Shown: in pieces, positions 7,698 through 16,353 of the stretch
Numbering within the stretch: the stretch's first letter is position 1
How the letters are laid out: the number at the start of each line of letters is the position of its first letter
Assembly: GCA_964495465.1 (NCBI GenBank)
Contig: CAZBWE010000017.1
Span: forward strand, 1 to 34,225
Direction: 5' to 3'
DNA length: 34,225 nucleotides
Source of the DNA: CAZBWE01 sp964495465
GTDB taxonomy: Bacteria > Planctomycetota > Phycisphaerae > Sedimentisphaerales > Anaerobacaceae
Translations under genes and position numbers: made by a program
The notes under the pieces: generated by a model
The model's input: the letters and a program-made list of their open reading frames with translations, nothing else
What the model was told of the DNA's origin: nothing
Database searches by the model: none

Positions 7698-8176
7698 ATC
7701 CCCAGTTCCCCACAATAATTTCCTTATCTTGTTTGCCTAACTACTGGTTTCCGCTTTTTATAATATTGCTTTCCAGCCGACTTTCAACAAAATCAGTTTC
7801 AATCCGTATTAATTTGTGGTTAGTTTTGGACTTTTAAATTTAGTTCATTAGGATTTGTTTAGGATTTCGGTATTAGAATTTCGGATTTCTAACCAAATCC
7901 GTGTCTAACTTTTTGGGTATATTATGCCGCTGAAACTACCTATATTAACCGCCATAAGACCTATATCTTAAGATATATTTATTTACATTTTTTCGGACAA
8001 AAATCCTTTTTTTTGTAACAAAATTGCATTTTCAGACGTCTAAATACAATAGCTGTAAGTATAATCTTATCGTGGAGTTATGAATATCTGATTGATCTGG
8101 CACTGGCCGGATAAGTTCTTTTTATGTATATACTTATGAATTTGTGAGGTTTTATTATTTGAGAAGCAGGAGATAA
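7698..8176. promoter_or_regulatory. Intergenic region upstream of the T2SS cluster
   Basis: This stretch of about 480 bases separates the divergent azoR and gspE genes and should contain the promoter of the secretion operon. It holds a looser 7-bp-period array at 7863-7890 (GATTTCG, GTATTAG, AATTTCG, GATTTCT), a perfect 16-bp AT-rich palindrome at 7962-7977 and a consensus TATAAT at 8060-8065 without a convincing -35 box at standard spacing. AGGAG lies just upstream of the gspE ATG. No further gene is seen. Confidence 0.5.
7962..7977. promoter_or_regulatory. Perfect 16-bp palindrome (possible operator)
   Basis: TATATCTTAAGATATA is perfectly self-complementary and lies about 200 bases before gspE, upstream of a candidate -10 box at 8060. 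Its size and symmetry fit a binding site for a dimeric regulator, but AT-rich palindromes also arise by chance. Confidence 0.35.
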
Positions 8177-9901
8177 ATGCCCCCCCGAAGAAACGGAAAT
8201 CATAAGAAAAAATTAGGCCAGTTACTTTGCGAAAAGGCGTATTTAGACGATTCCGGCCTAAAAACCGCACTTGCCGAGCAGAAAGTCGAGCATCGCCAAT
8301 TAGGCCAGATTTTAATAGATCTCGGCTATATCACACAAGCACAGTTGAATGAAGCACTTGCGCTGCAGGCGGGAATAGAAAAGATAGATTTAACGGACAT
8401 TTCTGTAGGCCCAGAAATCATCACTCTCATCCCGGCTGATTTGGTCAGCAAATGCAATGTTCTGCCTTTGTGGCTGGAGAATAGCCGTTTGGCTGTGGCG
8501 ATGTTAGACCCCTTTCAGCCGCAGGTTATGGAGGATTTGCGATTGGTGGCGGGCTATCCGGTGCAGAGATATTACGCTGACCCGGAGCAGATGGAGGATG
8601 CGATTCTGAAATTCTACGGCAGCAATGTGGCAAGAATGCTGGATAACCTCGCCCCAACTGAAAAACGGGCTGAGGGTGAATTAAATAATGGCGATTATTC
8701 GCCTGCCAAGCTGCACGAATTGGCCAGAGAGCCGTCTCTTGTAAACCTTGTGAATTTGATAATTCTTGAGGCGATAGAGGCCCGCGCAAGTGATATTCAT
8801 ATCGAGCCGTTTGAGAGCAAGGTAAAGATAAAATACCGTATTGATGGCATGCTTATTGAGAAAAGCCCGTCGTCGAAACGGCTTCAGGCGGCGATTATTT
8901 CACGGATTAAGATTATGGCGGGTATGAACATCGCCGAGCGGTTTGTGCCGCAGGATGGTCATATCGAATTTGCGGGCAAGAGCGGCAGGATTGATATTCG
9001 TGTTTCCACTGTGCCGACGGTATTCGGCGAAGCAATTGAGCTGAGACTTCTGGACAGGACCGCCTCATTGATTGCCCTCGAAGATTTGGGAATGAACGAG
9101 CAGTGCCTTAAGGGCTTTGCTAATTGCCTGAATAAGACGCATGGTATAGTGCTTGTTACAGGGCCGACCGGCTGTGGAAAGACAACAACACTTTATGCCT
9201 CATTGAATAAGATATATTCGCCGGCTGTTAAAATGATAACGATAGAGGACCCCGTCGAGTATCAGCTCGAGGGGATTAACCAGATGCCGGTCAATCCGAA
9301 GAGGGGGCTGACCTTTGCTACGGGGCTGCGGCATATATTGCGTCACGACCCTGATATTGTGATGGTGGGAGAAATCCGTGACAGGGAAACAGCAGATATA
9401 GCAATTCGTGCTGCGTTGACCGGGCATCTTGTTTTCTCGACACTCCATACAAACGACGCTCCCGGGGCGGTAAACAGGTTGATAGATATGGGAGTTGAGC
9501 CGTTTTTATTAGCCAGTTCGTTGGAGGGAATATTAGCTCAAAGATTGGTGCGTAAGGTTTGCACGAAGTGCAGGGAGCCGTATCAGCCGGATGAAATTCT
9601 GATGAGGAGTTTGAATGGTTCCGCCCGGATTAAACCGGGGACAAAATTCTATCACGGTGTGGGCTGTCACGAATGCGGTCATACCGGTATGAGCGGTCGG
9701 ACGGGCATATTTGAAATGCTAAGAGTAACCGCCAAGCTGAGAGATTTAATTGCTGAAAGACCAACGACCGAGCAAATCATAAGGGCGGCGCCGAAAGACC
9801 ATATAAGTATGGTGCACGATGGGATTGGAAAAGTCATGAAAGGTATAACAACACCTGAGGAGATTTACAGAGTTGCAAAGGGGATAGGTGAGGAAGAGTA
9901 A
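8177..9901 (+). CDS. gspE: Type II secretion ATPase GspE
   Basis: This 574-residue hexameric ATPase powers pseudopilus assembly at the cytoplasmic face of the T2SS. Residues of about 10-150 form an MshEN/T2SSE N-terminal domain (two 'LGQ-L...Y' modules that bind partners or nucleotides in relatives). The catalytic domain contains Walker A GPTGCGKTT (329-337), an Asp box with ITIEDPVEYQLEG (355-366), Walker B IVMVGEIRD (394-402) and the His box GHLVFSTLHTND. A four-cysteine zinc site (Cys462, Cys465, Cys497, Cys500), typical of GspE/PilB, is intact. The ATG at 8177 follows GGAG. It is the first gene of a same-strand cluster running through to 22506. The N-terminal module also resembles PilB-type ATPases, but the neighbouring pseudopilins and secretin make GspE the better name. 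Confidence 0.93.
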   Translation: MPPRRNGNHKKKLGQLLCEKAYLDDSGLKTALAEQKVEHRQLGQILIDLGYITQAQLNEALALQAGIEKIDLTDISVGPEIITLIPADLVSKCNVLPLWLENSRLAVAMLDPFQPQVMEDLRLVAGYPVQRYYADPEQMEDAILKFYGSNVARMLDNLAPTEKRAEGELNNGDYSPAKLHELAREPSLVNLVNLIILEAIEARASDIHIEPFESKVKIKYRIDGMLIEKSPSSKRLQAAIISRIKIMAGMNIAERFVPQDGHIEFAGKSGRIDIRVSTVPTVFGEAIELRLLDRTASLIALEDLGMNEQCLKGFANCLNKTHGIVLVTGPTGCGKTTTLYASLNKIYSPAVKMITIEDPVEYQLEGINQMPVNPKRGLTFATGLRHILRHDPDIVMVGEIRDRETADIAIRAALTGHLVFSTLHTNDAPGAVNRLIDMGVEPFLLASSLEGILAQRLVRKVCTKCREPYQPDEILMRSLNGSARIKPGTKFYHGVGCHECGHTGMSGRTGIFEMLRVTAKLRDLIAERPTTEQIIRAAPKDHISMVHDGIGKVMKGITTPEEIYRVAKGIGEEE

Positions 9902-9966
9902 AAGATAAATCCGAATTTCATAATTGTTTCGGTTTTAGAATTGATATTCAGGCACAGAGCTAAATT

Positions 9967-11226
9967 GTGGGACAATTTTTTTATAAAGCGGTAGATAAAG
10001 GCGGCGGACACGTCACGGGAACGATAGAAGCGTCCGACCGCAGAAGCGCCGTTGTAGCCTTGTCGGACAGGGGGCAATTTGTTACGGATCTGGCCGAACA
10101 AACGGTTGCGGCAGATGTTGAAGCGGTTGAAAAAAAGGAAGCGGACCTGGCAAAGGTTTTCAGGTTCGGTTCCAAAAGGATAACGGGAAAAGATATTTTG
10201 GCTATGACGACGCAGTTAAGCACGGCTTTGCGTGCCGGGCTGCCGCTTCTAAACGGACTTGAGCTTATACTCAAGCAGCAGCACAAAGCGGCGATGAGAG
10301 AAATGCTGTCCGACCTTGTTAATTCGGTAAGCTCCGGGCAGTCGCTTTCCGATGCTATGGCCAAACACGAGAAAATTTTCAGCCCGTTGTATATTTCGAT
10401 GATTAGGGTCGGCGAGACAGGAGGGCTTCTTGAACAAACGACCGCCCAGCTGGCGGGGATGTTGAGCCGGGATGAGAAAATAAAGACGAGTATGAAGAAC
10501 GCCTCTGCGTATCCTGTTTTTGTTTTATGTATCGGTTTTGTATCTGTAGTTATCATAATAACGTGGATATTGCCCGGCATATTGGCTACGATACCCGGCG
10601 GCATCGGGGCAGCGCCGCTGCCGACGAGGATTCTGATGACGTTGAGCGACTTTATGAGGAATTTGTTTTCAACGGTTTTCGGCTGGTTTATGATTGCCGT
10701 GATTGCAGCAGGGATATATTATCTGCGAAGATGGACGAAGACTTCGGGCAGGATCAGGTGGGATGCTTTTAAGCTGAAGATTCCTGTTTTGGGTGCGGTT
10801 TTACGGACAATAGCGGTAGGCAGATTCGCCAGAACGCTTGGATCGCTGACGCAGGGGGGCGTTACTATTTTGGAGGCGCTTGGCGTAGTTCGTAATACTC
10901 TTGGCAATGAAGTTTTGGGAAGAGAAATAGATACGGTCGCTGAAGAGGTAAAGCGGGGCGAATCGCTGGCAGGGCCTTTGGATGAGTCTGGATATTTTCC
11001 GCCTTTATTGGTGCAGATTACTTCGGTAGGAGAGCAGACGGGAAAGCTTGATGAATTACTGCTCAATGCCGCTGAGACATTCGATTCCGATGCGGATGCG
11101 GCGATAAACAGATTTATGGCGATATTCCCCGCTGTGCTGATACTTTTGTTGGCGCTGGTAATAGGTTTTATTATAGCAGCGACCCTGCTGCCCATAGTTA
11201 CGATGGGGCTTGGAGCCGGTTTTTAG
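9967..11226 (+). CDS. gspF: Type II secretion inner-membrane platform protein GspF
   Basis: This 419-residue polytopic membrane protein is the platform on which GspE drives pseudopilin assembly. Two T2SSF repeats are visible, at about residues 77-200 and 283-405. Each contains the 'TTQLSTALRAGLPL' or 'ARTLGSLTQGGVTI' helix and the 'VGETGG' or 'VGEQTG' turn, a near-invariant feature. Hydrophobic segments lie near 182-208, 237-254 and 384-412. The start is GTG at 9967; the preceding ribosome site is poor, and a 65-base spacer separates it from gspE. Length and layout are normal for the family. Confidence 0.92.
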   Translation: MGQFFYKAVDKGGGHVTGTIEASDRRSAVVALSDRGQFVTDLAEQTVAADVEAVEKKEADLAKVFRFGSKRITGKDILAMTTQLSTALRAGLPLLNGLELILKQQHKAAMREMLSDLVNSVSSGQSLSDAMAKHEKIFSPLYISMIRVGETGGLLEQTTAQLAGMLSRDEKIKTSMKNASAYPVFVLCIGFVSVVIIITWILPGILATIPGGIGAAPLPTRILMTLSDFMRNLFSTVFGWFMIAVIAAGIYYLRRWTKTSGRIRWDAFKLKIPVLGAVLRTIAVGRFARTLGSLTQGGVTILEALGVVRNTLGNEVLGREIDTVAEEVKRGESLAGPLDESGYFPPLLVQITSVGEQTGKLDELLLNAAETFDSDADAAINRFMAIFPAVLILLLALVIGFIIAATLLPIVTMGLGAGF

Positions 11227-11265
11227 GATTGTAAGTTTTTGTTTTTATTTAAGTGAGGTAAGCAA

Positions 11266-11694
11266 ATGAAGCGAATAAAGCGGAAGGAAAAGGCATTTAC
11301 GCTTATAGAGCTGCTCGTAGTAATTATGATTATATCTCTGCTTGCCGGGTGGGTCGCGCCTCAGTTGGTTCGGCGTCTCGGCAAGGCCAAGAAAGACCTG
11401 GCAAGGCCGAAGATGGAAACTATAGAGACCGCTCTTGCCAATTTTTATATGGATTGTGGTCGATACCCGGATGATTCTGAGGGGCTTGAAGTACTATTGA
11501 TAGCGCCCGCGGACCTCGAAGAGCAATGGAGAGGACCTTATGTAAAGCAGAGTCAGCTGCTCGACCCGTGGGGTAATCCCTATATCTATGTGGCTGAGGG
11601 TGAGATTAATCCGGGCAGTTTTGATTTGATAAGTTACGGCGCAGACGGTGAGTCGGGTGGCGAGGGTGACAATGAAGACATATATAACGACTAA
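11266..11694 (+). CDS. gspG: Major pseudopilin GspG
   Basis: This 142-residue pseudopilin would form the bulk of the periplasmic pseudopilus. The prepilin cleavage site lies at Ala10/Phe11 in 'KAFTLIELLVV', with Glu at +5 and a basic leader. Ala instead of the usual Gly at -1 is tolerated. The C-terminal T2SSG domain contains 'LLDPWGNPYIY' and 'FDLISYGADGESGGEGDNEDI', the loop that binds calcium in known GspG proteins. GAGG sits upstream of the ATG. It must be processed by a prepilin peptidase that is not encoded in this window. Confidence 0.93.
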   Translation: MKRIKRKEKAFTLIELLVVIMIISLLAGWVAPQLVRRLGKAKKDLARPKMETIETALANFYMDCGRYPDDSEGLEVLLIAPADLEEQWRGPYVKQSQLLDPWGNPYIYVAEGEINPGSFDLISYGADGESGGEGDNEDIYND

Positions 11695-11721
11695 TCTCGT
11701 ATATCGTATGTCGTATGCTGC
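11694..11721. repeat. Heptameric degenerate tandem repeat between gspG and gspH
   Basis: Four 7-bp units (ATCTCGT, ATATCGT, ATGTCGT, ATGCTGC) begin at the gspG stop codon. They share a seven-base period and a TCG core with the arrays at 6979, 7670 and 16311. Their presence argues that the sequence between 11694 and 11741 is spacer rather than gspH coding sequence, although the frame is open. Confidence 0.45.
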
Positions 11722-11740
11722 ATTTCGTGAAAAAACGTTG

Positions 11741-12307
11741 ATGCAACACCCGTGGGATGAGCGAGGATTTACGATTGTGGAGATGCTGCTGGTAGTGGCG
11801 GTTGTTGCCCTTGTTGCAGGGCTTGGCGGCGGGGTCTATGTGGGGACATATAAGAGGATGCTGGTTGAAAAAGCGGCCCGTGATATGGTGCTTACAGCAA
11901 AGTATGCGAGGATAATGGCAGTAGAAAAACAACAGCCGTATGAAATGCGGCTGGATGTAACGAATAACGGAGTTTCGCTGGTAACGAATCAATGGGACGA
12001 GCAAAGTGAGCAGACCGAACAGACGGTGGTGCGGGATTTGTATTGCAGGCCGGTGGAATTCGGAAACGGCGTTGTGTTCGAGGATATACAAATTGTGCCT
12101 GTTGATACTGATGTGGCAGCTTCGACTTATGAAGGGCAGGGGATAATTTTTTCGCCTAAAGGCACTGCACAATCAGCGTTGGTTCAGGTCGGCGACGGCA
12201 GAAACCATTATACGGTGTGTGTCAGCGCCGCTACGGGCAGGACAAAAATGTTTTATGACACGGCTGATAACGTCACAATCAAGACTATTGATTTGGATGC
12301 GGAATAA
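11741..12307 (+). CDS. gspH: Minor pseudopilin GspH
   Basis: This pseudopilin of about 188 residues has the cleavage site MQHPWDERG/FTIVEM. From this start the leader is nine residues, like the 7-10 residue leaders of its siblings, which is why I chose ATG 11741. An in-frame ATG at 11672 has a better ribosome site (AGGGTG) and would give a 32-residue leader overlapping gspG. After the hydrophobic helix (LLVVAVVALVAGLGGGVYV) the globular part has 'KAARDMVLTAKYARIMAVEKQQPYEM', typical of GspH/FimT, and 'GIIFSPKGTAQSALVQVGD'. In known systems GspH joins the pseudopilus near the I-J-K tip. It overlaps gspI by one base, implying translational coupling. Confidence 0.85.
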   Translation: MQHPWDERGFTIVEMLLVVAVVALVAGLGGGVYVGTYKRMLVEKAARDMVLTAKYARIMAVEKQQPYEMRLDVTNNGVSLVTNQWDEQSEQTEQTVVRDLYCRPVEFGNGVVFEDIQIVPVDTDVAASTYEGQGIIFSPKGTAQSALVQVGDGRNHYTVCVSAATGRTKMFYDTADNVTIKTIDLDAE

Positions 12308-12723
12308 TGACGCTTTCGAAGAGAAATAAGGGTTTTAATCTGATTGAGGCGCTTGTAGCGAGCGTGATTCTTTCCGGCTCTGTTTTGGTGCTGGGCGCGA
12401 TAAGCACGCAGGCGGTGAGCGGGCTGAGGCTGAACAGGCAGTATGAAATTGCGGCGGCACTGGCCGACAGACAGCTTAGTTTGATTGACAATATGGGCAT
12501 CGATGAATTCATCGAACAGGGTCAGTTTGAAGGTGTTTTCGAGGAGTATGAGCCCGGGTATCACTGGGAGGTTGTTACGGAGTATCAGGATATTGACAGT
12601 CTGTATATGGTATCAATAACCGTGAGCTGGGTCGAGCGTAATCGGCCATACAGTTTGACAGTTGATACAATGCTTGATGGAATTTCAACGATTATAACTG
12701 TGGAAGAAGAGGAGGAGTCGTAG
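12307..12723 (+). CDS. gspI: Minor pseudopilin GspI
   Basis: This 138-residue pseudopilin has the cleavage site KRNKG/FNLIEALVAS, with Glu at +5. The EALVA continuation is characteristic of GspI. 'AAALADRQLSLID' and 'YHWEVVTEYQDID' match the family's globular fold. GspI starts the I-J-K tip complex of the pseudopilus. Its ATG overlaps the gspH stop (TAATG). Confidence 0.88.
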   Translation: MTLSKRNKGFNLIEALVASVILSGSVLVLGAISTQAVSGLRLNRQYEIAAALADRQLSLIDNMGIDEFIEQGQFEGVFEEYEPGYHWEVVTEYQDIDSLYMVSITVSWVERNRPYSLTVDTMLDGISTIITVEEEEES

Positions 12724-12727
12724 GAGA

Positions 12728-13477
12728 ATGTATTTTAAAAAGAGAGGATTCACTTTAGTAGAAGTGCTGATAGCTACGACGATAGGGGCGTTTGTTGCAT
12801 CAATTGCACTATTCACATTGAAGGTCGTTTCAACCAGTGCCGGGATAGTTGATGATAATATCTCGGCTGCAGCGGAGGTAAGATTTGCATCGGATATGCT
12901 CTCACGGGACCTTATGAATTTGTATCGTGACAGTGACATAACGAATATGAAGTTTGTGGGGACTGTTGTAAAGTCGGGTGAGACGCCTATGATTGTTTTG
13001 ACTTTTTACACTGTCGGCGGCACAAAGGCCAGGGCCGCCCAGCCGGAGGGCGATGTATATGAGGTGGAGTATTATCTGCTTACAGAGCAGGACAAGACAT
13101 ATCTGATGAGGCGCTTATGGCCGAATCCCGACCCTAACGAGGCCGAGCCGGGCGGAATTCTGACGGCAATTGCAGAGGATATTGATGTTTTTGATGTCAG
13201 GTTCTTCGACGGTGAAGAGTGGTCGGATGAATGGCCGGAAGAAATGCAGACTTTACCTGAATTGGTTGAGATAAGCATAGCAATAATAAAGCCGGAACGC
13301 AGGGGCTCTGTAGTGGAATCTTTTATGGTTAATTTTGTTCGCTTTGCCGGCGGTGAAAGTACTTCCGGTGGAGGTGGTGAGGCGGGTGCATCCGGCGGAA
13401 GAGGTGGGCAGGGCGGCTCTGAAGGAGGCGGGGGACAAGATAGCAGTAGCCGGATGGGCGGCGGAGCGACTGAATAG
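12728..13477 (+). CDS. gspJ: Minor pseudopilin GspJ with a glycine-rich tail
   Basis: This 249-residue pseudopilin has the cleavage site FKKRG/FTLVEVLIA. The middle part ('RFASDMLSRDLMNLYRDSD', 'VYEVEYYLLTEQDKTYLMRRLWPN', 'DVFDVRFFDGEEWSDEWP') fits GspJ, a tip-complex subunit with GspI and GspK. The last 45 residues, from about 205, are a low-complexity Gly/Ser-rich tail that GspJ does not usually have. It would extend flexibly from the pseudopilus tip. A short DPNEAEP motif like the NEP motifs in gspD occurs near residue 135. Confidence 0.87.
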   Translation: MYFKKRGFTLVEVLIATTIGAFVASIALFTLKVVSTSAGIVDDNISAAAEVRFASDMLSRDLMNLYRDSDITNMKFVGTVVKSGETPMIVLTFYTVGGTKARAAQPEGDVYEVEYYLLTEQDKTYLMRRLWPNPDPNEAEPGGILTAIAEDIDVFDVRFFDGEEWSDEWPEEMQTLPELVEISIAIIKPERRGSVVESFMVNFVRFAGGESTSGGGGEAGASGGRGGQGGSEGGGGQDSSSRMGGGATE

Positions 13478-13494
13478 GGCAGGTAAAAAAGAAA

Positions 13495-14820
13495 GTGAAA
13501 AGTTCGATAAGAAAAACTTTGGTTGGGCGAATCGACACCGATGGCCGCAGAAAAGGGCTTATTATTGTAGCGGTATTGTGGGTGGTAATGATACTTAATG
13601 TCATAGTAGCAACCGTAGGACATAACAGCCGGCTTGATATAAAAGTGCGTCAGGTCAGGACGGAAGAGTTTCGCTGCAAATGGGCCTGCAGGGCCGGGAT
13701 AGAGAGAGCAATCGGGCTGTTGAACGAAGACCTGCGGGACAGCGACAGTCTGGAGGATTTGTGGAGTAATAATGACGAGGACCTGAATAATGTCAGCTTA
13801 GAGCGGTGCCGGTTTAGTGTCAGGGTGATTGATGAATCAAGCAAATTGAATATAAACACCGTGACGAGAGGACAGCTTTTGGCGTTACCTAATATGGAGC
13901 CATATATAGCAGATGCAATAATCGACTGGCGGGATGACGATGATACTGTAAGCGGCGAGGGTGTCGAGGGTGGGTATTACCGGAATCTTCCGTTTAGATA
14001 TGCGATTCGCAACGGTGCGTTTAAGACGATACGCGAGCTGCTTTTAGTCAAGGATGTTACACAAGAGCTTTTTTATGGTGAAGACATTAATCTGAACGGG
14101 CAGTTGGATTATAATGAAAGAGACGGCAGTAGAAGCCCGCCTAACGATGATGGGGACGATGAGCTCGACAAGGGATGGATTGCGTATCTTAGCTGCTATT
14201 CGTATGACCAAAACACAGATGCCGAGGGCAACGGAAGAATAAATATCAACCAGGCCGACGCAAGGCAGCTGGAAACATCGCTGGGAATAAGAAGGTCGGT
14301 TGCGAATTGGATTGTTGAAAGACGCCAGAGAAACCAGTTAAACAGCATTGCCGATTTGATAGATAATGACAGCCCTGTCAGGCCGTCGGAGGATTCGCGG
14401 GGGGATTCTGAGGCGCTGGATTTGCAGACGTTTTCTCTGATAGCAGACAAAATAACAGTGGATAACAGCACACAGATAACCGGGAAAGTAAATGTCAATA
14501 CAGCTTCAAAAGAAGTGCTGGCAGCCTTATTTGGCGATAATGATGAAGCATTACAGATTGCCGAGGATATTATCGCCTACAGAAGCGGCTTGATTTATGG
14601 GATGCAGAGCATTGCCGAGTTGTTGAATGTGCTGAGTATAGACAGGTTCAAGAGTATTGCCAATTTCGTCACTACCCGTTCGAATGTGTTTACAATTCGT
14701 TGTTTTGCCACGGCTGACAGAGGTGATTCCGATGGGGTGACGTTAGAGACGGAAGTGGTGGTTGACAGAAGCTCGAATCCCTGCAGGGTTCTTTACTGGC
14801 ATCAGGGAACAGGTAACTAA
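13495..14820 (+). CDS. gspK: Pseudopilus tip protein GspK
   Basis: This 441-residue tip subunit caps the pseudopilus. The start is GTG at 13495. After a basic leader the processing site is probably Gly21/Leu22, followed by 'LIIVAVLWVVMILNVIVATVG'. Three helix-hairpin-helix-like T2SSK modules are visible: 'KLNINTVTRGQLLALP' (118-133), 'GRININQADARQLETSLGI' (247-265) and 'KVNVNTASKEVLAALFG' (331-347). Between the first and second is DINLNGQLDYNE (197-208), which matches a calcium-binding EF-hand loop, and DQNTDAEGNGRI (238-249) is a second Asp/Asn-rich loop. Known GspK binds two calcium ions, so calcium is likely structural here. Cys61 and Cys65 near the helix end are unusual. Confidence 0.9.
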   Translation: MKSSIRKTLVGRIDTDGRRKGLIIVAVLWVVMILNVIVATVGHNSRLDIKVRQVRTEEFRCKWACRAGIERAIGLLNEDLRDSDSLEDLWSNNDEDLNNVSLERCRFSVRVIDESSKLNINTVTRGQLLALPNMEPYIADAIIDWRDDDDTVSGEGVEGGYYRNLPFRYAIRNGAFKTIRELLLVKDVTQELFYGEDINLNGQLDYNERDGSRSPPNDDGDDELDKGWIAYLSCYSYDQNTDAEGNGRININQADARQLETSLGIRRSVANWIVERRQRNQLNSIADLIDNDSPVRPSEDSRGDSEALDLQTFSLIADKITVDNSTQITGKVNVNTASKEVLAALFGDNDEALQIAEDIIAYRSGLIYGMQSIAELLNVLSIDRFKSIANFVTTRSNVFTIRCFATADRGDSDGVTLETEVVVDRSSNPCRVLYWHQGTGN

Positions 14821-14849
14821 TAAATGATTGTTTTTTCTAATTGGCAGAT

Positions 14850-16310
14850 ATGAAAACAGGTGTTGAGACAAAATTTTCTGCAATCGCAATAGCACAGGAA
14901 GAAAATGTGCTCAAGGCGGTGGAGCTTGAAAAGCGTGGAGATGCCTTTGAAGTTTTGTGGACTAAAAGCGGTGAAATCAGCGATGGCGACTGGCGGGATT
15001 TTGTGGTTGGCTGTGGCTTGTCTGTTGGGCCTTTGGAGCGGACACAGGTTGCCGGTAACAGGGTGTTAGTGGTCGGTTTTGACTCGGCGGGTGTCGGCTT
15101 TTATCGGATTAATGTTCCTGCGGCCGGAGAGGAAGAAATTGCGTCAATTGTCAAATTGCAGGCGGAGGCGCTGCTGCCATTATCGGCTGAGCAAATGGAG
15201 CTGGCTTGGCGGACCGGCCAGGTGCGGAATGGGGAAGTAACGGTTACCATAGCTGCCGCAAGAAGAGACCGCCTGCAAAGGTTTGTGAGTAATGTGGAAG
15301 TTTTTCAGCCCGGAAAAATACTACTGAGCAGCGAAGCGATTGTGAAGGTATGGCGGACGTTCTTTTCCGGGAATGATAAGACATCTGTAATCGTGAATCT
15401 ATCGGCACGGAGTACGCAGGTTTGCCTGGCTGAAGGGGAACGGCTGAGTAATGCAGTGACCCTGGATATGGGAATTGAGGATATAGTGATGCCTGATGGA
15501 TTAGCCGAGCAAACGCAGGACAGTGAAAGGTTTGCACAGGATATGAGGAGCGTGCTTGAATTGTTCGGTTGTGCTGCACCGGCGGAAGTGCCGGTTTTTG
15601 TGTTGTCAGACGGCAGCAGCTCGATAGAAATGGTAATATCCTGTCTAAAGTCTGCGGGATTGAAAGCTGAGGCGGCTATGACGGGTGTAAAAGAACCGAA
15701 GAAAGGGGTGGGACTCGCTGCTGAGGACATCTACGAATATAGAGTGCCGATAGGTCTTGGGCTGTGTGCTCTTGATGATGAGCGGGATGAGCTTAATATT
15801 TTCGAACATTTATATGAACCGAAAGCAGTCGAAGAAAAGAAGCATTGGCTGTATTCACCGAAGGTAACAGGGGCAATTGCAGCAGCGACGCTGGTTGTGC
15901 TTCTTTTGGTGTCGTATGTTGTTGATGTGGCCAGTCCGGAAGCGATTGAAAGACGGCTGCAAGCATCAAATGTGAGTGCCGATATAGGACTACTCGAAGA
16001 GCGACAAAAGCTGATGAAAGTTGTGGCGCAGCAGAGGCCGGATTTGCTGGAGCTTTTGAATCTGGTAACCTTGAGTGGTGAGAATGGGATAATGCTGGAC
16101 AGTCTGCATTTTAAAAAGGGCCAGCCGATAAACATAAACGGGCAGGCGCAAAGTTCGGAGCAGATATATAAGTTTCAGGAAAATCTGCTGAAGCAAAAGA
16201 ATATTAAAGAGGTAAAGATTCAAAGTGCATCGAAAGATAACAGGGGCGACCAGATTAAATTTACTATGACTTTCCATTATAAGAATTTCACCAGGAAGGG
16301 ACGAAAGTAG
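14850..16310 (+). CDS. gspL: GspL-like inner-membrane protein with PilM/PilN-type architecture
   Basis: This protein of about 486 residues links the cytoplasmic ATPase to the inner membrane. The N-terminal 330 residues are an actin-like PilM/GspL cytoplasmic domain ('VLVVGFDSAGVGFYRINVP', 'EEEIASIVKLQAEALLPL', 'SVIVNLSARSTQVCLAEG'). One membrane helix follows at about 342-362, then a periplasmic ferredoxin-like part ('ININGQAQSSEQIYKFQENL') resembling PilN or the GspL C-terminus. ATG 14850 was chosen; TTG 14841 is possible and neither has a strong ribosome site. The domain order corresponds to a PilM-PilN fusion, as expected for GspL. Confidence 0.85.
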   Translation: MKTGVETKFSAIAIAQEENVLKAVELEKRGDAFEVLWTKSGEISDGDWRDFVVGCGLSVGPLERTQVAGNRVLVVGFDSAGVGFYRINVPAAGEEEIASIVKLQAEALLPLSAEQMELAWRTGQVRNGEVTVTIAAARRDRLQRFVSNVEVFQPGKILLSSEAIVKVWRTFFSGNDKTSVIVNLSARSTQVCLAEGERLSNAVTLDMGIEDIVMPDGLAEQTQDSERFAQDMRSVLELFGCAAPAEVPVFVLSDGSSSIEMVISCLKSAGLKAEAAMTGVKEPKKGVGLAAEDIYEYRVPIGLGLCALDDERDELNIFEHLYEPKAVEEKKHWLYSPKVTGAIAAATLVVLLLVSYVVDVASPEAIERRLQASNVSADIGLLEERQKLMKVVAQQRPDLLELLNLVTLSGENGIMLDSLHFKKGQPININGQAQSSEQIYKFQENLLKQKNIKEVKIQSASKDNRGDQIKFTMTFHYKNFTRKGRK

Positions 16311-16353
16311 GACGGACGACAGAGAGCAGACGACGGAAAACGGAAGACGGAAA
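16311..16353. repeat. Heptameric degenerate repeat abutting the gspM start
   Basis: Six purine-rich 7-bp units (GACGGAC, GACAGAG, AGCAGAC, GACGGAA, AACGGAA, GACGGAA) fill the whole gap between gspL and gspM and run to the gspM ATG. They may also provide the weak purine-rich ribosome site of that gene. Confidence 0.6.

Noticed and set aside
7650..7715. N-terminal extension of the azoreductase-like protein
   Set aside because: It translates the heptamer repeat (FRF/FDFRF pattern), and the internal ATG at 7649 has a proper ribosome site and the conserved protein start.
9981..10604. Open frame of about 207 codons on the minus strand opposite gspF
   Set aside because: It is a Ser/Ala-rich shadow of gspF with no recognisable domain, and gspF on the other strand has all family motifs.
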